A stretch of DNA of 64,000 nt from Reticulitermes speratus. Taxonomy: Eukaryota > Arthropoda > Insecta > Blattodea > Rhinotermitidae. The stretch covers positions 4,802,715 through 4,866,714 of the forward strand of contig JAJKFL010000006.1 of the NCBI GenBank assembly GCA_021186555.1, in the 5' to 3' direction. The position numbers and the translations under genes are program-made. The notes beneath the pieces were generated by a model. It saw nothing but the letters and a program-made list of their open reading frames with translations. It ran no database searches and was not told where the DNA came from. Shown one piece after another: positions 1 through 11,400 of this stretch; position 1 is the first letter of the stretch; every line of letters begins with the position of its first letter.

Positions 1-436
1 TGATATTTATTTACACTATGAGTGCAGTTGCCAGATATTTTAGAAAAAATGTAAAGGTGAGATTAATTGATATCCAGTTTAAATAACTATGTACTCTGAT
101 GTTCACTGTAACATGGAATGACCATCTTTCATTAATGTCAAGAGCTTGATGTAGTAGTCAGAATATACATATTGCAGTATGAACTTTTTATTAAAGAAGA
201 CAGGAGAAAGATATTAATCAATTCTCCAGAATATTATGTACTAGCTCTTCATTTCCACTCATTACTTAAAGAAATACAAACAACTTGTTATATTTTGAAA
301 CCATAAGAACAAATTCTCATGACAGGAATGGAAAACTTTGTGGTTCTTGGGGTGCCAGAGGTTTCCAAATGATATCTAAAGTTATTGTGAAAATTTATTA
401 ACCTTATACTTAGGTTACTAAATTTTTACAGTAACG
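1..436. other. AT-rich stretch, nothing recognised
   Basis: No open frame, repeat or structured element that I can name. Sequence is AT-rich and ordinary. Confidence 0.5.
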
Positions 437-1003
437 TGTATGCATGAGGAGAAACACCAATGGAATGGAATAATGCAGTAGTAGGAGTAGTAAAACCAAT
501 TTTTAAACAAGACAAAACAAGACTCCAAAAACTATAGAGGTGTCAGTTTATTAAACAGAGATGATCAGGTAACAATAACAATGTGAAACCTTGTTATGAA
601 AGTCTTTACACAAATGAGAAAATATAATATCAAAATACGGATTAATAATTTCGACGAACAAAACTGAAACAATAGCATTCAGAGTAAGAGACCCCATCAG
701 ATGCAAGACAGTAATTAATAACAAAACAGTGGAACAAATATGCATGTATGATTACTTGGGGTACACACTGTCATATGAATCAGAAAAAGATGTTACAAAC
801 AAATTAACAAAAATTTTACTGATAATGGTTATCATCAGTCAAGTTTTAAAACCTCCAAAGTCCAGAAGCAAACCAGACTACAAATATACAACACAATCGC
901 AGTACTCACCCTACCATGTGGCAGTGAAACTTGGACGCTAAAGAAACAGGACAGATCTAGAATCACAGGAGCAGAGATGAAATTTTTGAGCAAAAGTGCA
1001 AAA
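437..1003 (+). mobile_element. Non-LTR retrotransposon remnant, internally deleted
   Basis: Translated pieces match conserved blocks of insect RTE/L1-like reverse transcriptases. Near 460-555 there is a W..AVV..IFK....Y RGVSLLN block. At 729-1000 there is the later block with YLGYTLSYE, KDVTNKL and, after a frameshift, AEMKFL. The palm segment between them is missing and several frames are used, so this is a dead, internally deleted copy. Family assignment is inferred from motifs only. Confidence 0.6.
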
Positions 1004-1258
1004 TTTTTTTTTCATTCATTTATTAACCTTTCAGTAAATCCATCACACGGTGTACAACCAAGGATAAAGAAATGGTCTTCAAATACAGGATCAAACACAA
1101 AAGCAACAAATACAACAAATTTATAAGACAAGCAAAATAAATTTCACACTGTTGACACCGTGCATCTTCGTCATATTAAATTAAGTTATAAACCAACCGA
1201 TGCACACTAAAACCACTTTTTAAGTAGCTTTATTATAAAACTGTTAAAATTGTACCCC

Positions 1259-1290
1259 TACACGTGTTTCGATCCTAGGATCATCGTCAG
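1259..1290 (-). ncRNA. Hammerhead-like motif, left arm of foldback 1
   Basis: Reads CUGACGA, U, GAUC-CUAG-GAUC hairpin, GAAA, then CACGUGUA on the minus strand. Resembles the hammerhead core (CUGANGA, stem II, GAAA) with a palindromic stem III. The extra U after CUGACGA departs from the canonical core. Activity is not shown. Confidence 0.35.
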
Positions 1291-1753
1291 GGGGGTTTAT
1301 TGCTAAAAGCTGCAGTCACTTCAACACATGATTTAAAATATTCTATCTGCACTTTGAAACATAAGTTAAAATCTTGTAAAAAGATTCTCTAAAAGTTGTA
1401 AAATTATAAAAGCACTGTAGATGGTAGATTGTGGAACTGCTGGCGTGTGGTATTAAAAGCATATGAAATGTTTTTGCATGGAGCGGAGTGTACTACGTGT
1501 TGTGCGGTGAGGAGTACTACGGTGGAGTCACTCCTCACCGCACAACACGTAGTACACTCCGCTCCACGCAAAAACATTTCATATGCTTTTAATACCACAC
1601 GCCAGCAGTTCCACAATCTACCATCTACAGTGCTTTTATAATTTTACAACTTTTAGAGAATCTTTTTACAAGATTTTAACTTATGTTTCAAAGTGCAGAT
1701 AGAATATTTTAAATCATGTGTTGAAGTGACTGTAGCTTTTAGCAATAAACCCC

Positions 1754-1785
1754 CTGACGATGATCCTAGGATCGAAACACGTGTA
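1754..1785 (+). ncRNA. Hammerhead-like motif, right arm of foldback 1
   Basis: Mirror copy of the motif at 1259-1290, on the plus strand, same sequence and same extra U. Confidence 0.35.
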
Positions 1786-1989
1786 GGGGTACAATTTTAA
1801 CAATTTTATAATAAAGCTACTTAAAAAGTGGTTTTAGTGTGCATCAGTTGCTTTATAACTTAATTTAATAAGCAAAATAAAATAAAATAGGATATATATA
1901 TACACACACAAATTGCTTGCTGTAAACAATAAATGTCACAAAAAGACTATATACATGCAAAATCACAACAATGCACACAAAATATGATT

Positions 1990-3490
1990 ACAGTATTGAG
2001 CAATGATTTTATAAGATCTTAATTATTATCCAGATTATAATATTCCTGTAAGGTATAAAATGAATGAGTGTACAAATAATCTTTCAAAGCTAATCTAAAC
2101 AGTCTACTATCATTATGTAACTTTTTAGGTATGGAGGAAGGCTATTAAAGATTTTTATACCCGTATAGTAGGTTCCTCTTTGATATAGTGACAAATTTGA
2201 TGAGGGTTGATAAAGATTAGAGCCATGTCTAGTATTTCTACTGTGAATATCCGAGATGAACTGATATTGATCAATGTTATTGGTAATAAAGCATAAAAGC
2301 GAGTAGATGTATTGAGACTGGAGAGGAAGGATTTTTAATATCTTGAATAGATCTCTACATGAATCTCTATTGCGAGCTCCTGTGATAATCCTAATTACCT
2401 TCTTTTGTAAATGAAAAATATTTACACTATGAGGGGAATTACCCCAAAAGATAATTCCATAATTCATAATTTCATGAAAGTAAGCATAATAGACCATCAT
2501 TAACATTTTTTGATTCGCGTATTGTTTCATAACTCTGATAGCATAACATGCAGACCTTAGTTTAGGTACAAGATGATCAATATGAGATTTCCAAGATAAG
2601 GTATTAACAATATTTAATCCTAAGAACCTAGTATGAGTCAAAGTAGAAATAGATTTATTGTTATATGCAACTGTAATATGTGGCGTACCTATATTTCTTG
2701 CCTTAAAATTGATAAATTCAGTTTTACCGAAATTTAAAGATAATAAGTTTGTAATAAACCATCTATTAAGTTGTTTCAAAACCTCATTTAGGTTATTTTG
2801 AAAAACAATGGGATCAGAGTTATTTATAATTACACTAGTATCATCAGCAAAAAGAATGGGTGTAGAAATCACATTTAATAACATAGGTAAATCATTAATA
2901 TAAATAAAAAAGGCAACGATCCAAGTATAGATCCCTGAGGGACACCGTGAGAAATCTTACCCCATCCTGAATGAGTAGTTATATTATGATACTTAGAATG
3001 TAGAGTTACTCTTTGAAATCTATCCTCAAGGTAAGACTTTAATAATTTATGTATTGTGCCTGATACTCCATAAAATTCCAGTTTATCTAACAGAATCTTA
3101 TGATTAACACAATCGAAGGCTTTTTCTAAATCACAGAATATGCCACCTACTGTATGTTTGTTATTTAAAGCAGTAAGTATCCTATCAAGTAATGTATAAA
3201 TTGCCTTATTAGTTGAAGAATTAACTCTGAATCCAAACTGTTCGTTGGCTAATATGTTATTGTTAATTAAATGTTGATGCAATCTTACATATATCACTCT
3301 TTCAAATATTTTGGAGAAGGAGGTTAATAAAGATATGGGCCTGTAATTACTCATAGAATTTTTATTGCCTTTCTTATATATAGGTTTTATTTCAGGAAAT
3401 TTAAGACGACTTGGAAATATACCAGTTAACAATGATCTATTGATGATGTAAGTTAAAGGTGAAATGATGAAATAATAACAAATACACACT
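1990..3490 (-). mobile_element. Non-LTR retrotransposon (CR1/jockey-like), 5'-truncated reverse transcriptase
   Basis: Minus-strand coding remnants begin near 3480 with a PIYKKG..SNYRPISLL block, continue through DLEKAFD and HGVPQGS, shift frame near 2880, then give FADDTS (catalytic palm), the LN..KT block and a long conserved C-terminal region. The C-terminus shifts frame again near 2120, and the homologous stop is near 2020. The 5' part, including the endonuclease, is absent. The C-terminal region closely resembles the remnant at 12148-13267, so both belong to one family. Two frameshifts make it inactive. Confidence 0.8.
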
Positions 3491-3529
3491 GCTTGACAAA
3501 AAAAAACAAATTGGTGGCATGCCATGCAT

Positions 3530-4254
3530 ACAAAGTGTCATGCAAATAGGCCACAATGATAAAGATGTGTAACACAACACAATGCCGTACATTGGTTATA
3601 AAATGGACATATGTTGTATGCAATATATTACAAATTCTTATCACACCATGTCTTTTGTGGTATATTCATATGTACAGCAATGCTCAATATAAACGTGTAT
3701 CATTTGTATAATAAATGAGAATTTTTATTGAAATATTAACAGAAATTTCACTAGTTTTCTCATATTTTACAATTACAGGATATGTTTCAGTATCAGTATT
3801 TGGTCTTGGAGACAAAGAACAGCCCAGTGATACCTCTCTCCATGCAGCACAGAACTTCTAAGTCACTCAGGTATTTAAGGAATATCCTAGATCCCGAAGG
3901 TTATTTACATGCAAGTCTCTTGTAACGTTACACTGAACAACATTGTTTTGCTTTAATGCTGACAAATTTTACCCGCAAGTGATCTGATGAACATTGCTTG
4001 ATGTTTGATTAATGTCATTTTTGCGAGTGCTTTAATTAACTTTCATGGGGGAAAAATGCTCTGTTCTACATTGGTGCACTCTACATTTACAGGAATGTGA
4101 CCCAACTGTTGAACAAGTACTTCCTGTACCGTGTTCACAACAGCTGATCGCTGGACCCTATCCTGAGTCCAGTGAATCCAGTTCACACACTCACACCTTC
4201 TCTGTTGAAGATCCAATTTTAATATTAGGCTCAGCAATACAGAAACCTGATGAG
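3530..4254. other. Intergenic, nothing recognised
   Basis: No supported gene or repeat boundary in this interval. Confidence 0.4.
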
Positions 4255-4530
4255 TATTTCAGTATAGTTACTGGGTTGTGGCCTTGACAACGGAGGCATT
4301 GTGATTGAGTTCATGGCAGAGACGAGATTTTTCTCTTCTCCAATGCATTTGGAGTGACCCTGGGGCCCACCTAGCCTCCTATTCAGTGGGTACCAGGGGC
4401 CGTTTCCACAGGGGTGAAGCAACTGAGGCATGAATCAGACCACTCGCTACCAACTAGTGCTGAAGATAAGAATGCCTGGAGTTCTGCCTCTTCCACAAAG
4501 GCCTACAAGATTTGGTGCTTCTATAAGCAC
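4255..4530 (+). mobile_element. SINE family A, diverged copy
   Basis: Shares the body of the family A SINE (compare 35006-35295): the ACCTAGCCTCC..GGGTACC block and the downstream tail are recognisable. The tRNA-like head is decayed. Confidence 0.55.
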
Positions 4531-5046
4531 AGGGTCAACTTGACCTTTACCTTTATCTACACATTAAGTACCATACACCAAAGTAAACAAACACACCACA
4601 TCCATGACCACAAACCAGCACAAATTACAGCCGCAAAGGGCACAGTGAACACATCTTCATATTACTTTTATTCACAAGTTGCAAACTGCTACATGCATCT
4701 TGGCATTTGAAATTGCAAGTTCTTTGGTTTTCTTTGTCTTGTAGACATAATGCAAAGAAAATATTATGGTATTAAAAAAATAAACCGTAAAACTAACACA
4801 ATTGTGTTTTAATTATCCCTGAGTCCAAAATGTGGTTTTGAAATGACTGGGGCCATGTTTACCTTCATCTAGCATGTTGATTGTGTACTGATTTTGTTTA
4901 AATGTGTGACACTATATATTTAACACTAAAGAAATACACGTAATATTTATTACAGCACACATCCCTCAATTTCTATATGATTTCCAGGATCATTCTTGTT
5001 ACTTTCATCTGTGTGATTCATATAAGAATGTTTGTGTTTCGCATAA
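4531..5046. other. Downstream flank of the M13 gene, nothing recognised
   Basis: AT-rich, no recognised gene or repeat. It should include the 3' untranslated region and end of the minus-strand M13 transcript. Confidence 0.4.
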
Positions 5047-5052
5047 TTTATT
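5047..5052 (-). other. Candidate polyadenylation signal for the M13 gene
   Basis: AATAAA on the minus strand about 220 bp after the stop codon of the M13 gene. AT-rich sequence makes chance occurrence likely; another lies near 4945. Confidence 0.3.
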
Positions 5053-5270
5053 TAAAATGGCAGCTTCATCCCTTTCCTGCCATGGCAAGACTTATGGCAT
5101 GGGCCAACCTGTTAGTATTCAGTGGAATACAGGAATAATCCCATATCCAACTACCAGAACTGCATTCCCTGCTGGCTCCACAGTGTCATTTGTTATGCAG
5201 TACTATCGTACTACATGGGATTGCACTATGAAATGAATCCACAACCATCGCTAACTCAGTAATGGTACAA

Positions 5271-5418
5271 TTAATAAGGAGAAAGGGAAGAGCTATAACC
5301 ATCAATCTCTTCGAGTTCAGGGAATGAGCTGCATTTAAATTCAGGGTTCATCTGAGTGCCCCGTCCACAGCCGTATGCTTCAGAAAATGCTTCAGAATTC
5401 TGTGCCATGTTGGTCACC
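5271..5418 (-). CDS. M13 gene exon 16 (C-terminus and stop)
   Basis: One base completes an Arg codon, then the family C-terminus: RV.N...F..AY.C, GRGTQMNP and a C four residues on. Active relatives usually end in CxVW; here the Trp is absent and about 19 further residues precede the TAA stop. Acceptor is TTACAG at 5419-5424. Confidence 0.88.
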
Positions 5419-8400
5419 CTGTAACACAAAAGCAAACATATCAAATCCACTGTCTGTGTTTGGACACTCAGCTGGAGTTTCTTTTTCATCATTTTCTCTT
5501 TTTAATTATGTTCATGTTCATGAAGAAACAGCCAGTTTTCTGACAAATCTTAAGCAATGCACACATTTACAGAGATATTCTTGAACAATGCTATGTTATT
5601 CTGTCATATGTTACCATTATAATATGTATAATGCTCTTGTATGACTATAGTAACAGAAATTATGTAATTAAATTTATATTGCATTGTATTTATAATGTGA
5701 CATGTTCCACATCCTTGACTATTGTACTATGTAGGATCTATGGAATGTAAATAAATTCTGTTCTGTTCTATTCTATTCTCTTCCATTCTATTCTATCTAT
5801 TCTGTTCTCTTCTGTTCTGTTCTATCTGCTGACTGCTCAGGAACACAGTGCAGACTCTCTTCTCACCTGAGGAAGGGTGGCATTTGCTCACTCTCAAACA
5901 GCTGAATGGTATAGTCGAGCATCCCTCCCTTGGTACAAAACTCCTGTAACAACATTTATTTTATTAGATTAAAGCAGTGATTATTGAAGTGTGGTTCAAG
6001 GATCCCTAGCAGTCCGCATGGCCTGGCCAGGGGGTCTGTAAGATTATTTTTATCATCTTATTATACATTAAAATGAAAGAATATTATATATATTGCAGCA
6101 GTTTACAAATTTTTTCTTCTGGGGTAATGGTATAATACAGTGTAAATTCTGCTCTGCAGAACATAGTTCTTTTTTCCTTTATGCTTTTCCTAATCTTGGT
6201 CTTATTATTAGTATTGTTAGGAAAAATCACAGTTCTGGTAAATGGAAATTTACATTGACATCATACAATTTTTGAGTTTAAGTATATTTCTTTTTTGTCA
6301 TTATTCAAGCTGTAAATATTACTGTTATTTGTGCTATAGGGGTGTGCAAGCTGAAATAATTTTGGGGAGGGGGTCCCCAGAAATAGTGAGACTTTTAAGG
6401 GATCCGCAGCACCAGAAAGGCTGAGAAACACTGGGCGAAAGTGCAATCACCACTGGCAGCAGACTCTCATACTGAACATCACAGTCAGTGGGTACCACTC
6501 CTGCTGTGTATTCAGGATACCCTGAATTCAAGTCTTGGCCCAGAGAGTTGCTACACTGGCAAGTCTTTTTGTAGTTTTTCTCAGTCCTCTCTGGCGAATT
6601 ATGGGGTAGTCCCTACAATTAGGCCATGACTGCTTCCTTCCACAAGCTTTCCCATTTGTTATTCACGATTCATCCTACAATTTGGTGGTATATAGCCTGA
6701 GCAACTGGCAACATCATTAAATAAACCGTAAATCAGTAAACGAACAACCCTTCTACCAGAATGCTGCATCCCATACCCACCTGTGCCACCAACATGTGAT
6801 ACAGCTTGTCATGATTCATGTCTAGCCATGGCAGGAGGGGCTCTAATACAGCATTTCTTTTGTATGTCTTGTAAGATAACTGCAGTGCACTGCTGTCTGC
6901 AAAGCGTTCATTCATAGACGGTGATGCGTCAACCTGTGGAAAAAAAAAAAGACCACTGGCTTATTTGTCTCTGCCCTCACCTTGCCAAACTACACAAGCT
7001 GTGCAAGAACTGTTACAAAAACTAAGTGGTGCAAGATCTCTATGTCATAAGCCAGATGTATCCAATCCATGACCTTCTCAGGTTCATTTAAATCCTCCTG
7101 TCTATACTTAGATTTTCTTTCAGGATTCCTAATCAAAATTTTATATACAGTTCCTACCTCTCTCATATGCACGTTAGTTACCCTGCACACCTGATTCTCC
7201 TTGATCAGATCATGATAATAACATTTGGTAAAGAATACAATTACGAAGCTTCTCATTACGCACATGCAATTTACACGACAAACATGGGCTGTAGTATGAA
7301 GAACGCAAGCCATTAAGTAAACTTCCGCGTTAGACATCATAATGCTGCTAGCTTTCAACACTGTTCAATCTGTACACATATTTAACAGGCAGTAACTATC
7401 ATAATTTAAAAAAGTTTAAGGTTGCATTAAGGCATTTTTTGAATACTCACTCGTTTTATACTGTGGATGAGTACCTAATTGGATAACTGTTACAATAAGA
7501 AATTCTAGTTTATATTGCTTGTATTTAGTACTCTGTTTGTTTTAGATGTGATTATTTAATGTATGTATTTTGTGCTTTTATACTTGAGTTTGTGACGTGT
7601 TCTATATCCTCTTATTGGATTTCTGGAACTTATAAATAAATACAAATACAAATACAAAATTAATTATTATAGTTAGTTAATAAACAACATTCCTATAAAT
7701 GACATTATATTGTTGTACCATGTATATTTTTCTCGTCTTCAAGGACACAAATAAATACCTGATAAGTGAAGACCTCACGTTTGTGGTTAGTCCATGACTT
7801 TTCAAATGAGTAAGCGTTCTCGTCACACTCACGGATGGTATCATACTTGGGCTTTGTGATGTCAGATAAGAGATCCATATCCTTCCCACTTGAACCATAC
7901 TCAATACCTGTAATGACACCAATCATAAGACTACAGTCACCTGGGTTATGACACTGTTTCATTGTTGTAGGTATACCAGTGTTGACAAGGAACCTACTGC
8001 CTCCATCTCCAGGCTATAGGTTCCTCTGTACACCCATCTACCAGACGACATGGTCTCGTAAGCCAAAACACCACAACATGAATTTAGCATCAGTTTTGTT
8101 TGTACCATTATTTTTGTTAACCTTTATAGTATGAGAGATTTAAATCCCAAAGTGGCCGCTGACAGCCGGGGTTCTTTTCACTTTAAAAGCCCGTTTTCGC
8201 ACCTGCTGATATTATCCATTGTATTTCATACATTTTTAAGATAAAAACTTCAAATAAAAAGTACACATTTAAGAATGAACCGATTTACCCTATATGCAAG
8301 TTTCAAGAAAATCCACCTATTTTTACGCAGCTTAGTTGAAGGTCATTTTTATTTTGTTTATTTTTCACTTTAAGTTTTATTTTCTAGACTTTTTCTTTTC

Positions 8401-11400
8401 AAATAGCTACTGCTGTAAGTGGAGAAATTGTGCAAAAAAATTTGGAGCTGACTGTACATGTCATCGTATTTATCTCAGACGCTTTTTTGGTTTCAATCTT
8501 AAAATGATGTTTAGGTTTCGTGGTATTGCTGGCTTATCTGGGTGCTCAGGTGAATGAATGAGTTCATATGCAATCAGTGGGAGAAGAAAGGAATGTACAC
8601 AGGCATCCATTGCTCTGGTTAGTGCAATACGGGACCAGATGCTAATGTCCTTCATTCTGCTGTAAGGGTTTCTTCATGACTGTTTTGAATTTTAGGTTCA
8701 TGCTTATCTATCTTCAACTCAACAGTTCAGTCCACTGCCTGTCCTAGCAATAACATGCAACAGGCCAGGCAGTGCTGACGCTTGAATCACGATTAGAGAA
8801 TCAGACACTGGCTTATGCAGTGTAAGAGAATTCGGCGCCGTGTGTGTTCCACCAAAAACAAAGAAAAAAGAACGAAATTCAAGTGTTGAGAATGCAACAT
8901 AGGGTTGCCTGCTACCCCACCAAACTGCAGTTCTGAGGACCATCAGACACTAAAATGGAAAGGCGGAACACACAAATGGAGGTAAATACTACTATTATAA
9001 TTACTGAACTGATATTTTTCAGTAGCTTTTTCTTGATAAAATAAAGGGAGTGAAGGGGGTGTGGATTTTACAGAAGGGGCTGTATGAAGGAACAGAGACT
9101 TATGAGAACGTCCTTTATGTGTGTTTATTTGCTTCACATCGAAAATGTGAGGAAAAAATAAGAACTGCCTGGACATGTCTGTAAATAATTTGTGACTGCT
9201 AGAAAAATCGTAAGGTTGTTAGTAAGAAAAATTAAACCTCATTAGTGATAATTTTAGCTAGAATTAAATTTAACGCAATCTTTTATGCCAATACAAGCCT
9301 TGTAGACAAATACTATGAAAAAGAGAATTGTAATTATAGAGGCAGAAAATTTTAAAAACGACATGGCGTTGCGGGACAATGTTTTCCTGTTCGGCCGCAA
9401 AGGGTTAATCAAGAAATCTGGTTGTGAGATTTAACGTTCTCATAAAAGTGTATATAAATGTTACTATCTTCTGGTGTCTGATGCTTGATTACGTAGCTAC
9501 TAGACAATACACTGTTGCAACAATAAAGACAGTAATTTTTTAGGAATTTGGTTGTTTTTTTGTAACAATTGAAATTTTGGACATCGTCCATCATCCCAGA
9601 TTAAAAATCCAAAACGTTTCGGACAATGAATATGCCTCTATCTTCAGGGGGAATAGGGAGAAGGATAGAGACTGCCTTTTTTCTAATTGCACCACCTGAG
9701 TAGGTGTTGTACTGGCTTTTTCTAATTTTAAGATAAGCTAATTTGGAGTTACACACACGTGATGGAAGAGAACCTATTATAAAATGATTTACTTTCGACC
9801 ATTACCATTTCACTACACCAAAGTGCACATACGTACCTATGGCATCAAAGTGGTGTGCTATCTGTCGAGCTAGGTCATTGCCAAACCGAGCTTTGAAAAT
9901 GTATTCCGGTAAATTGCGTGTGGATTGTGGAAACCCAATCAGCCCAAATGGGATCACTGTCAAATAAACCATGATTAAAAGAAGGAGAAGATTGTGCCTT
10001 TTTCATACATTTAAGAAATTTCTTCTAAAGTCAGAAATGGAAAAGTAATAAGAGCACTGAGGCTTTACTCACCAACAATATTCAGCTGGTATACAGCAAC
10101 AGCTTCGGTGTCATAGGGTAGGAGGAAGTGTGACCAACTGAAAACAAGAACATTTGGCAACTGTAAATGTTTCTGATGGTGGGTGTCACAATAAATAAAT
10201 ATGACTATTATTTTGGACAATGTTCATCATTTTGGGTTTCTTCAAACACAAATTTTCTATTCCTGTCTCTTACTGAAGAAATCTGATGTTAACACAACAT
10301 ACTCATGTACTCAATAGAACTTGTTTCAGCTTTCAGAGATTGAGTTTAGCTGTTTATAACGGTCCCAGCTGAATAAAAATGCACCTCCTTTTTACATCTG
10401 AGGACAGAAACAGATCACATTCTGATAAATTGTGTTTGAAAAGCTCAAAATTATGGACCAGGTCTAAAATAAGTCATGTTTATTGCAGCATCATGAAATT
10501 CAGTCCATACCAACAGTGATTCTGTCTTCTTAGAAATAAACGTACAGGTACTCAAATGCAATAAAGGAATGACATGCAGCATAAATTAACTTATTTAGTG
10601 AGCAAGTTGGATTTCCTGTTGAGTATGTTTGTTGAGGACAAGTAACCTGATATTTGAAATGCACAGCTTTTCAGACAGACGTCCTGCACGTGCAATTTTT
10701 AGACTTGTAACCCTCTTAAACAAAGCTGCACTTCAACTGGAACTTTACAGGTTCATAATGAATACCAAATCTCGTGCAAAACAGAAATAAATACTTACAC
10801 TGTGTCTGTTAAATTTGGCTCAGTACCGTACAAAGAATACATGCCACTTCTGTACCGTCGCACTAGCTGCACTGCATTCTGGAGGTAACTATTAGAACTG
10901 TTCATATCCACATCTAATAATCGTTGATTCAATATGTAGGAGTCACCCAAGAAAACTCTGCCTCCATCAGTGACTGCAGTCAACTTTTGCAGCTTGCTAG
11001 TCAGATATGAGCGTGATGAATCGTCCAGCCACTCAGCATCTTGGAACTGCTGCTTTAGGGTCGACTTCAGCTGAGTGAAAAGGGTATGAAGCTCTAGCTC
11101 CATAGCATTCAATTGCTCTCTTGTGAATGTGGAAAGGTAGAGTGCAGATGACACATCTTCCAGCAAACCACTGGCCACTCTGAGGCAGTAGTCCTCGCGG
11201 CTACACGGGCTTTGTGTTTGCACCAGATCCATATAGAGGTCATGTGCAAACATTGCAAGCAGTGCATTATGTAAGTTCATCCTGCAGACAGAACACAAGT
11301 TAGCATGTAAGAGACACATCTCATAGCATCCATCTTGTGGCAACAGCCCTCATAGCAACAAGGACTGTGTGTTTGCAACAGATCACATCTTAAGGATGTT

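Larger units (their letters stand above)
1130..1881. mobile_element. Foldback element 1 with 12-bp target-site duplication
   Basis: The element (1142-1869) is a nearly perfect palindrome: arms of about 340 bp (about 1175-1515 and 1530-1869) around a 14-bp spacer at 1516-1529. It is flanked by direct repeats AAGCAAAATAAA at 1130-1141 and 1870-1881, a clear target-site duplication. Each arm holds one CUGACGA..GAAAC structured motif. A second copy lies at 47882-48363. The ORFs that appear in it are mirror artefacts of the palindrome. Variable-length duplications suggest target-primed insertion rather than a cut-and-paste transposase. Confidence 0.85.

Noticed and set aside
1404-1641. Two near-identical 70-codon frames on opposite strands
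   Set aside because: Mirror artefact of the foldback palindrome; no coding signal.
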